NCBI GenBank assembly: GCA_031270755.1
Contig: JAISWV010000341.1
Location: forward strand, 1 to 7,143
Origin: Synergistaceae bacterium
GTDB taxonomy: Bacteria > Synergistota > Synergistia > Synergistales > Aminobacteriaceae
DNA length: 7,143 nt
Reading direction: 5' to 3'
Part shown: one piece after another, positions 1-4,869 of the stretch
Position numbering within the stretch: position 1 is the stretch's first letter
Layout: each line of letters starts with the position of its first letter
The notes under the pieces: model-generated
The model's database searches: none
Told to the model about the DNA's origin: nothing
The model's input: only the letters and a program-made list of their open reading frames with translations
Translations under genes and position numbers: made by a program

Positions 1-1033
1 TGTCTTTGAGCCAGGTGGATGTGTTTTCGATATTGATGGGCTCGCCTGACAACTCGGCGCAAGCTATGACGCGGTTGAAGGCCCCCTCCAGCTCTCGGAT
101 GTTGCTCTTAATCCTCTGAGCCAGAAGGTTGATGATGTCCTCGGGCATGTCATAGTCTTGGAGCCGCGCTTTCTTTCGGAGAATCGCGATGCGCGTCTCC
201 ACGTCCGGGGGCTGGATATCCGTCACCAAGCCGAACCGGAACCGGCTCACCAACCGGTCCTCGATGTTGTGGAGCTCCGTGGTGGGTCGGTCGGAGCAGA
301 TGACGATCTGCTTGTTGGCCTCTCTCAAGCTGTTGAAGGTGTGAAAAAATTCTTCCTGGCTCGAGTGCTTGTCTCCCAGGAACTGGATGTCGTCGATCAG
401 CAGGACGTCCACGTTACGGTACTTGTTCTTGAACTCGTGTCCCTGTTTCGTCTGTATCGACTGGATGAATTCATTGATGAACTTTTCCGAGCTGACGTAG
501 ACGACGTTGAGGTTTCCTTTTTTTTCGATGACGTAATGACATATGGCGTGCATCAGATGAGTTTTGCCCAAGCCCACTCCTCCCCAGATGAACAGGGGGT
601 TGTAGGCCTCGCCGGGGGTTTCGGCCACGGCCAGGCTGGCGGCGTGGGCGAGGCGGTTGGACCGCCCCACCACAAAGGACGAAAACTGGTAGTTGGGGTT
701 CAGGTTTGGACCGTTTTTCGGGCGCGACTTTGCCGCCGCCCTCTCCGCGCGCTCCACCCACTCCGTCTTGTTTTCGTCCCCGGACCCTTCGCTGGAGGAA
801 AGGCGTATTGCGGAGACCTCGCCCGTGCTTTTCGCGGCCTTGTTCAACTCGTCCAGAAAACGGCTGGCAAGCTGTTCCCTGATGAAGATGTTCGCCACGT
901 CCACGACAAGCTCTCCGTTTTCGACGCTCACGGGCGTACAGGTCTTGAACCACAGTTCCGCGCTTCCTTCAGGCAGCTGAGGAACTGCTTTGTCCATAAT
1001 GTCCTGCCACAGCGTCTGTAAATTTTTTGGCAA
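1..1033 (-). CDS. dnaA: Chromosomal replication initiator protein DnaA (C-terminus cut by window edge)
   Basis: DnaA is the AAA+ ATPase that binds DnaA boxes at oriC, opens the duplex and loads the replicative helicase; it also represses its own promoter. 344 codons are visible. Residues 1-90 form the N-terminal interaction domain and 91-113 a variable linker. The AAA+ domain follows, with Walker A GGVGLGKTH (151-159), Walker B LLIDDIQFLG (211-220), the box VII segment IEDRLVSRF (257-265) holding arginine-finger candidates, and sensor II SNIRELEGAF (310-319). DnaA is usually about 450 residues, so roughly 100 are missing, including the box-binding helix-turn-helix domain IV. The TTG start at 1033 has AGAGGTG 7 nt upstream and an in-frame TGA three codons before it; the ATG at 997 would cut the conserved first helix and has no such SD. 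Codons 170-172 contain a run of eight A. The identification is very secure; the start is likely. Confidence 0.98.
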   Translation of the reverse strand, partial: MPKNLQTLWQDIMDKAVPQLPEGSAELWFKTCTPVSVENGELVVDVANIFIREQLASRFLDELNKAAKSTGEVSAIRLSSSEGSGDENKTEWVERAERAAAKSRPKNGPNLNPNYQFSSFVVGRSNRLAHAASLAVAETPGEAYNPLFIWGGVGLGKTHLMHAICHYVIEKKGNLNVVYVSSEKFINEFIQSIQTKQGHEFKNKYRNVDVLLIDDIQFLGDKHSSQEEFFHTFNSLREANKQIVICSDRPTTELHNIEDRLVSRFRFGLVTDIQPPDVETRIAILRKKARLQDYDMPEDIINLLAQRIKSNIRELEGAFNRVIACAELSGEPINIENTSTWLKD

Positions 1034-1040
1034 CGTCGTT

Positions 1041-1047
1041 CACCTCT
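1041..1047 (-). promoter_or_regulatory. Ribosome binding site of dnaA
   Basis: On the minus strand AGAGGTG lies 7 nt before the TTG at 1033. It decides the start in favour of TTG over the downstream ATG at 997. A GTG inside the SD is out of frame with dnaA. Confidence 0.75.
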
Positions 1048-1052
1048 GACTT

Positions 1053-1071
1053 TTTGAGGGACAATCTCAAA
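1053..1071 (-). repeat. Inverted repeat A, left of the DnaA boxes
   Basis: Read on the minus strand: TTTGAG, loop ATTGTCC, CTCAAA, a perfect 6-bp stem. It would lie in the dnaA mRNA leader 6 nt before the SD. It closely resembles inverted repeat B at 1235-1251. Confidence 0.5.
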
Positions 1072-1091
1072 CGAAAAGATATCCGCATTGG

Positions 1092-1100
1092 TTATCCACA
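1092..1100 (+). promoter_or_regulatory. DnaA box 1 (perfect)
   Basis: TTATCCACA matches the consensus TTATNCACA exactly. It lies about 30 nt downstream of the predicted dnaA transcription start, within the dnaA leader, so bound DnaA could also block transcription. Confidence 0.85.
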
Positions 1101-1132
1101 AAAGGAGAAGCCTCGTTTGGTCTTTTCGCCTA

Positions 1133-1138
1133 ATTATA
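1133..1138 (-). promoter_or_regulatory. dnaA promoter, -10 hexamer
   Basis: The minus strand reads TATAAT, a perfect -10. No good -35 is seen: 17-19 nt upstream lie only T-rich hexamers such as CGTTTT or TTCGTT. Transcription would start near 1126, giving a leader of about 93 nt. DnaA box 2 sits in the spacer and a weak box overlaps the -10, which fits DnaA autorepression. The -10 is seen; activity is inferred. Confidence 0.6.
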
Positions 1139-1142
1139 CACT
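1134..1142 (+). promoter_or_regulatory. DnaA box-like site (8 of 9) overlapping the dnaA -10
   Basis: TTATACACT differs from TTATNCACA only at the last base. It shares five bases with the dnaA -10 hexamer and one base with box 2, so the two sites form a head-to-tail pair. It may be a weak site filled only by ATP-DnaA; that is inference. Confidence 0.45.
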
Positions 1143-1150
1143 TATCCACA
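1142..1150 (+). promoter_or_regulatory. DnaA box 2 (perfect)
   Basis: TTATCCACA, exact match. It lies between the -35 and -10 positions of the predicted dnaA promoter, where binding would exclude RNA polymerase. Confidence 0.85.
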
Positions 1151-1168
1151 ACTAAAAAACGAAAGTTC

Positions 1169-1177
1169 TGTGGATAA
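1169..1177 (-). promoter_or_regulatory. DnaA box 3 (perfect, inverted)
   Basis: The plus strand reads TGTGGATAA, an exact box in the opposite orientation to boxes 1 and 2. It is one base from the 12-bp tandem repeat that starts at 1179 and lies just upstream of the dnaA promoter. Confidence 0.85.
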
Positions 1178-1178
1178 C

Positions 1179-1202
1179 TCGTGAAATCGTTCGTGAAAAC
1201 GT
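1179..1202 (+). repeat. 12-bp tandem repeat (iteron-like)
   Basis: TCGTGAAATCGT is followed directly by TCGTGAAAACGT, 11 of 12 identical. It begins one base after DnaA box 3. Two head-to-tail 12-mers put the same site on nearly the same DNA face. The binding protein, if any, is unknown. Confidence 0.6.
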
Positions 1203-1234
1203 AGAACCGCGCACGTAACACAATACGGAAAGAA

Positions 1235-1251
1235 TTCGAGACAACCTCGAA
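1235..1251 (-). repeat. Inverted repeat B, right of the DnaA boxes
   Basis: Read on the minus strand: TTCGAG, loop GTTGT, CTCGAA, a perfect 6-bp stem. Compared with repeat A, one T-A pair is replaced by a C-G pair, so pairing is kept, and the loops share TTGT. It lies about 100 nt upstream of the predicted dnaA start site, outside the dnaA transcript. Confidence 0.5.
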
Positions 1252-1266
1252 AATAATCCCGGGTGA

Positions 1267-1276
1267 ATGATATCAT
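1267..1276 (+). promoter_or_regulatory. Palindrome containing an extended -10-like element
   Basis: ATGATATCAT is a perfect 10-bp palindrome. Within it TGATATCAT fits an extended -10 (TGn plus TATCAT), which could serve the rightward genes with a leader of about 105 nt; no -35 is recognisable. It may equally be a protein-binding site. It is the best, though weak, candidate for the operon promoter. Confidence 0.3.
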
Positions 1277-1301
1277 ACACGAAGGCTTGCACGAAGAAGC
1301 G

Positions 1302-1330
1302 AAAAAGGCAGAAAAGCGGAAAAAACAAAA
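1302..1330 (+). other. Phased A-tracts, probable intrinsically bent DNA
   Basis: A-tracts at 1302-1306, 1312-1315, 1320-1325 and 1327-1330. The first three are centred 9-9.5 bp apart, near one helical turn, which is expected to bend DNA. They lie between the palindrome and the AT-rich stretch. The curvature is inferred. Confidence 0.45.
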
Positions 1331-1348
1331 GAGGCTCGCTGACGAGGG

Positions 1349-1377
1349 GATTTTTTTAATTTAAATTTAAAATTTAT
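1349..1377. other. AT-only stretch, candidate DNA unwinding element
   Basis: Bases 1350-1377 are 28 consecutive A/T. The 13 bases from 1349, GATTTTTTTAATT, resemble the E. coli oriC 13-mers (GATCTnTTnTTTT). This is the most easily melted segment of the intergenic region. It lies about 170 bp from DnaA box 3, farther than is typical, though the bent segment between them could shorten that path. It runs up to the SD of the next gene. Confidence 0.5.
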
Positions 1378-1381
1378 GGAG
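1378..1381 (+). promoter_or_regulatory. Ribosome binding site of the desulfurase-like gene
   Basis: GGAG ends 6 nt before the GTG at 1388 and 12 nt before the ATG at 1394. The ATG at 1376 would overlap it and has only A/T upstream, which argues against that start. Confidence 0.5.
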
Positions 1382-1387
1382 TTTGAC

Positions 1388-2632
1388 GTGAAAATGAGCA
1401 TATATTTGAACAACGCGGCCACCACCTGGCCCAAGCCTCGATGCGTCCCGGAGGCCGCGGCGGAGTTTTTGGCCCGGGGTGGGGGGAATCTTGGGCGGGG
1501 CACCGCGTCGTGGCGGGACCTGGCCACGTTGAACATGGTTTTGGATTGCCGCATAAGGCTCGCAAAGTTGTTCGACGGCTGCGACGACGGAAACCCCCGT
1601 TACGTAACTTTCTGCTCCGGCGTGACGGAGGCGCTGAACGTGGTTTTTAAGGGGTTTCGTAAAAGTTTTTTTTCTTCCGCCCCGAAAACTGTCATGAGGG
1701 TGCTCTCCACCTCCATGGAGCACAATGCCGTCGTGCGGCCCCTTAGGGGAATGGAGGGCGAAGGGGTCGCAACCGAGTTTTTGGAGTGCGGCCCGGATGG
1801 AGCCTTGGACCTGGGACTCCTGGAAGAAGTTTTGATGGATGGGAAGTTTCATCTTATGGTTCTGAGCCACGCCAGCAACGTATGCGGCACGATTCAGCCC
1901 TTGGAGGGGATAGCGGGCCTCTGCCGCGGGGCCGGCCTGCCCTTGGTCTTGGACAGTGCTCAGACGGCGGGAATTTTGCCGATATCAGCGTCGAAGCTGG
2001 GATTGGCGGCTTTGTGTTTCACGGGGCACAAGGGGCTGATGGGCCCCCAGGGCATAGGGGGGGTTGTCTGGGACCCCGGCTTCGCCTCTCGGGTGGCGCC
2101 TCTGGTGGAGGGAGGGACGGGGAGTTTTTCCCATATGGAAACTCAGCCTTGGGAAATGCCGGACAAGTTCGAGGCCGGGACCCCCAACCTGCCGGGCATC
2201 GCCGGGCTCGACGCCGCCTTGGGCTGGCTGGAGGAGACGGAGATCGAAGGGATAAGAGAGCGCGAAAGCAAAATAGGCGAGTATTTTTTGGAAAGATTGC
2301 AAAAGGCCGGCGGAGTTCTTTACGGCAAACCCACGATGGAAGGGCGCCTGGCCGTTTTTGCCGTGGATTTTCCCCTTTGGCCCCCAAGTGATCGAAAAAA
2401 TACAAAGATGTGGGACAACGGGATATTGGCGGACGAGCTTTCAAAAAGGGGCTTCGAAACGCGGCCTGGGCTCCACTGCTCTCCTCTGGCCCACAAGACC
2501 CTTGGAAGTTTTCCAAAAGGCAGCCTGAGGGTTTCACCGGGATATTTCAACACGCCGGAGGATATAGATGCCTTTTTTGATGCTGTAGAGGCCGTGAAGG
2601 AGTGTAGAGACGAGTGTACAGGCAAAAACTGA
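1388..2632 (+). CDS. Cysteine desulfurase family protein (aminotransferase class V)
   Basis: A fold-type I PLP enzyme of the cysteine desulfurase family, closest in appearance to the subfamily modelled on E. faecalis EF2568. It probably removes sulfur (or selenium) from cysteine (or selenocysteine) as a protein persulfide, in the cytoplasm. Numbered from GTG 1388 (414 aa): NNAATTWPKP (8-17), SGVTEALN (77-84), cofactor-stacking His112 in SMEHNAVV, Asp189 and Gln192 in LDSAQTAG, the PLP lysine Lys215 in FTGHKGLMGPQGIGG, the catalytic cysteine Cys364 in RPGLHCSPLAH (359-369), and Arg381 in SLRVSPGYFNT. All key residues are present and the length is normal. The start is uncertain: GTG 1388 has the best SD spacing, ATG 1394 matches the usual MxIYxNNAATT beginning, and ATG 1376 lacks an SD. 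It is the first gene of the cluster. No SufU, IscU or selD is nearby, so the sulfur acceptor is unknown. Confidence 0.9.
   Translation: MKMSIYLNNAATTWPKPRCVPEAAAEFLARGGGNLGRGTASWRDLATLNMVLDCRIRLAKLFDGCDDGNPRYVTFCSGVTEALNVVFKGFRKSFFSSAPKTVMRVLSTSMEHNAVVRPLRGMEGEGVATEFLECGPDGALDLGLLEEVLMDGKFHLMVLSHASNVCGTIQPLEGIAGLCRGAGLPLVLDSAQTAGILPISASKLGLAALCFTGHKGLMGPQGIGGVVWDPGFASRVAPLVEGGTGSFSHMETQPWEMPDKFEAGTPNLPGIAGLDAALGWLEETEIEGIRERESKIGEYFLERLQKAGGVLYGKPTMEGRLAVFAVDFPLWPPSDRKNTKMWDNGILADELSKRGFETRPGLHCSPLAHKTLGSFPKGSLRVSPGYFNTPEDIDAFFDAVEAVKECRDECTGKN
2597..2602 (+). promoter_or_regulatory. Ribosome binding site of the thioesterase gene
   Basis: AAGGAG lies inside the end of the desulfurase-like gene, 11 nt before GTG 2614. 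The in-frame ATG at 2638 has no comparable SD. Confidence 0.5.
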
Positions 2633-3471
2633 CGATCATGCCCTCCGAGGTGGGCTGCACCGGCGAGGTCAAAATGCGAGCCCTGCTCAACCGCCTGCAG
2701 GACGCCGCGGGGCTTGCCGTCGAAGATATGGAGGGCTCCCCCAGCGAGCTCATGCGGCGGGGCTACGCTTGGGTGCTTTTGAGGTACGAGTTGAAGGTGG
2801 AAAAACGCCTGCCCGGTATGGACGAGACGGTGATGTTGGAGACCCGCCATACGCCGGGGGACGGATTTTACACCCTGCGCGTGTTCCGCGTTTTCGACGA
2901 AAAGAAGGAGGCGGAGACTTTGGTGTCGGCGAGGACCTCCTGGGTGCTGATAGACCTCACCGCAAGCCGGCCGGTCCGGGCTACCCAGCGGCTTCCGGAG
3001 ATATTCTCCGACGTGGCCGACGACCCCCCTATAGACGGGGAGTTCATCGCGATTCCCAAGATCTCGGGCCCACCGGAGGCAAGTTCCTCCGAGGCGGATC
3101 CCTGCGATGGAAATTTTAGCACAAGGTCCTTTTTGGTGCGCTTCCACGATCTGGACGCCAACGGACACGTCAACAACGCCGTGTACTTCGAGTGGGCCTG
3201 GGAGGCGACACCCTTGGACCCCCTGGCTTGGGGTATCCGAGAGGTGCACGCGGAATTCAGGATCAGCGTCAAGCTGGGAGACACGGTGTTGGTTCGAGTG
3301 CGGGAACAATTTTGCGAACGTTGCGAATGCGCCGGGGCCGCCTCCCCGGAAGCCCGCTGCTTCGTGTACGACATGGCCGTGGCCGAAGACCCGAAGGCCC
3401 GGGCTGTGGCGCGTTTTTTGGCCGTCTGGACGCCGCTGGGTTTCGAGATGAATCAGGTGAATCGAGCATGA
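2614..3471 (+). CDS. Acyl-ACP thioesterase (FatA/FatB type, double hotdog)
   Basis: 285 aa, matching the bacterial acyl-ACP thioesterase family (PF01643 type), which hydrolyses acyl-ACP to free fatty acid in the cytoplasm. The first hotdog runs from about 3 to 125, with the helix ALLNRLQDAAG (23-33) and TSWVLIDLTASRPVR (108-122). The second runs from about 170 to 275. It opens with the hallmark HDLDANGHVNNAVYFEW (178-194), giving Asp181, Asn183 and His185, the equivalents of the Asp/Asn/His catalytic residues of plant FatB. The acidic residue expected about 33-34 residues later (AESxxGD-like in bacteria, RRECG in plants) appears here as Ser218 in RISVKLGD; the plant Cys is also absent. GTG 2614 is preferred to ATG 2638 because it keeps the first strand (YRQKLTI) and has an SD. 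It overlaps the previous gene by 19 nt, so translation is probably coupled. The family is well supported; chain-length preference is unknown. Confidence 0.9.
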   Translation: MYRQKLTIMPSEVGCTGEVKMRALLNRLQDAAGLAVEDMEGSPSELMRRGYAWVLLRYELKVEKRLPGMDETVMLETRHTPGDGFYTLRVFRVFDEKKEAETLVSARTSWVLIDLTASRPVRATQRLPEIFSDVADDPPIDGEFIAIPKISGPPEASSSEADPCDGNFSTRSFLVRFHDLDANGHVNNAVYFEWAWEATPLDPLAWGIREVHAEFRISVKLGDTVLVRVREQFCERCECAGAASPEARCFVYDMAVAEDPKARAVARFLAVWTPLGFEMNQVNRA

Positions 3472-3478
3472 GTCAAAT

Positions 3479-4840
3479 ATGAAGATCGTGATTGTGGGAG
3501 CGGGAGAGGTCGGGTTCTCCATCGCGTCCACCCTTTCCGCGGAGGGCCACGACGTGAATGTCGTGGAACAGGACGAGGCCCGGGCCGCCAAGGCTGAAGA
3601 AGAGCTGAACGCGCGGGTGGTGCGGGGCAACGGTGCGCGGCCCCAGGTTTTATACGACGCCGGTGTGAGAAAGGGCTGCGACGTGGATTTTTTGGTGGCC
3701 TGCACCGACCGGGACGAGGCCAATATCCTCTCCTGCTGGATCGCCAAACACGCGGGGGTCAAGCGGGTGATAGCGCGGGCGCGGGGGCTGGAGTTCACCG
3801 ACTCCCTGACCTGGGCCCAGGACCTGGGGATCGACATGATGGTCTCCCCGGAGCGGTCCGTGGCACGGGAAATTCTGGAGCTGCTCTCCGTCAGCACCGC
3901 CGTCCACACAGCCGAGCTCCTGGGCGGGCGGGCGGCGATCTACGCCTTTCGCGTGGCTCCGGAATCCCCCCTGGTGGGAATGTCCCTCCAGCAGTTTCGG
4001 AAGCAAAACCCCGACCTCATCGCCATCGTGGTTTACGTGGAGCGCCCCGACCAGGAAGACGTCGTCCCGGACGGCAACATGGTCTTCGAGAAGGACGACC
4101 TGTGTTACGTGGTCTCCTACCGGGAGCAGGCCTGGAAGCTGGAAGAGCTCTTTCAGCTCCACTCCTCGCATCCTCTGAAACGGGTGTTCGTGGTGGGCGG
4201 GGGGAAGCTGGGGTTTCAGGTGGCCTACAGGCTGGAGACGGGCTACAAAGGCGTGGAAATACGCCTCATCGACCACGACCGCGACCGCTGCGAGCGGCTG
4301 GCCACGGAGCTCGGGACCACTCTGGTCCTGAACGGCGACGGAGCGGACGAGGTTCTGCTGACGGAGGAGGGAATCGATTCCGCCGACGGCTACGTCTGCG
4401 CCACGGAGTACGACGAGGTCAACCTGGTATACGGCACCATTGCCAAATCCTTGGGGGCGCAAAAGGCCATTGCGGTGGTCCGGCGGCGGCTCTATCAGGA
4501 GATGCCGAGCCTCATGCCCATCGACGCCGTGGTGGACCCCAACGAGGCCCTGGCTTCGTTGATTTTGCGCTACATTCGCTACCCCGGAAACTCCAAAGCC
4601 CTGTCCATCATCGAGAAGATCGACGCGGAGATGTTGGAGGTGGTGCTTTCGGAGAAACACAGGCTGGAGGGAACCCCTCTGGCCCAGCTTGGGATTCCCA
4701 AGGGGGTTTTGGTGGCCCTGGTGGGGAGGGGCAAAAACGTCTTCGTCCCCGACGGAACGACGCGCCTAAAGTCCGGCGATCACGTGGTTCTTTTTGCTTC
4801 GACGGCTCAAATGCCGGTAGCAGCGGAATTTTTTGGATAA
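3479..4840 (+). CDS. trkA: Trk potassium uptake system regulatory protein TrkA
   Basis: TrkA is the cytoplasmic nucleotide-binding ring that gates the TrkH K+ channel. The 453-aa protein has the full duplicated plan. RCK-N domain 1 has GAGEVG (7-12) and an acidic residue at the end of strand 2 (Glu30). RCK-C domain 1 spans about 142-227, with PLVGMSLQQF. RCK-N domain 2 has VVGGGKLG (238-245) and Asp265. RCK-C domain 2 spans about 375-450, with LEGTPLAQLGIPKGVLV. Two complete units identify TrkA rather than the roughly 220-aa single-unit KtrA. ATG 3479 lies 7 nt after the thioesterase stop. No strong SD is close (AGGTGA ends 18 nt upstream), so it is probably translated by coupling to the gene before. 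Both dinucleotide-binding glycine motifs are intact. Confidence 0.96.
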   Translation: MKIVIVGAGEVGFSIASTLSAEGHDVNVVEQDEARAAKAEEELNARVVRGNGARPQVLYDAGVRKGCDVDFLVACTDRDEANILSCWIAKHAGVKRVIARARGLEFTDSLTWAQDLGIDMMVSPERSVAREILELLSVSTAVHTAELLGGRAAIYAFRVAPESPLVGMSLQQFRKQNPDLIAIVVYVERPDQEDVVPDGNMVFEKDDLCYVVSYREQAWKLEELFQLHSSHPLKRVFVVGGGKLGFQVAYRLETGYKGVEIRLIDHDRDRCERLATELGTTLVLNGDGADEVLLTEEGIDSADGYVCATEYDEVNLVYGTIAKSLGAQKAIAVVRRRLYQEMPSLMPIDAVVDPNEALASLILRYIRYPGNSKALSIIEKIDAEMLEVVLSEKHRLEGTPLAQLGIPKGVLVALVGRGKNVFVPDGTTRLKSGDHVVLFASTAQMPVAAEFFG

Positions 4841-4855
4841 ATTTTAGAGAAAGCC

Positions 4856-4860
4856 GGGAG
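4856..4860 (+). promoter_or_regulatory. Ribosome binding site of trkH
   Basis: GGGAG followed by a 9-nt spacer to the TTG at 4870. It supports a non-ATG start; the first in-frame ATG would remove most of the first membrane helix. Confidence 0.55.
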
Positions 4861-4869
4861 TACTGAGTC

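Larger units (their letters stand above)
1034..1387. other. oriC: Probable replication origin (oriC) and divergent dnaA/desulfurase intergenic region
   Basis: This non-coding stretch separates leftward dnaA from the rightward gene cluster. It carries three perfect DnaA boxes and one near match between 1092 and 1177, a 12-bp tandem repeat at 1179-1202, a palindrome at 1267-1276, phased A-tracts at 1302-1330 and a pure A/T stretch at 1350-1377. A cluster of DnaA boxes beside dnaA together with an AT-rich tract is the classical bacterial oriC layout, and genes on both sides point away from it. The weak point is the distance of about 170 bp between the last box and the AT tract. A regulatory-only region is the alternative. 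GC-skew inversion across the whole chromosome would settle it. Confidence 0.75.

Noticed and set aside
158..1021. Plus-strand open frame (287 codons) opposite dnaA
   Set aside because: It mirrors the unambiguous DnaA reading frame and has no recognisable domain.
1271..1281. TCATACACG as a fifth DnaA box
   Set aside because: Two mismatches to TTATNCACA, one at the conserved second T; too weak to list.
1335..1357. Terminator-like CTCG-CTGA-CGAG hairpin followed by GGGA and seven T
   Set aside because: The stem is only 4 bp, and no rightward gene ends upstream. The T-run is better explained as part of the AT-rich melting element.
1666..1673. Run of eight T in the desulfurase-like gene as a slippage or frameshift site
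   Set aside because: It encodes the Phe-Phe pair of an intact, motif-complete frame; no second in-frame product of interest is reached.
2320..3909. Long minus-strand open frame (529 codons) opposite three rightward genes
   Set aside because: It runs antisense to the desulfurase end, the thioesterase and the trkA start, all with clear family motifs. Its product is low-complexity and matches nothing I know; long antisense frames are common in GC-rich DNA.
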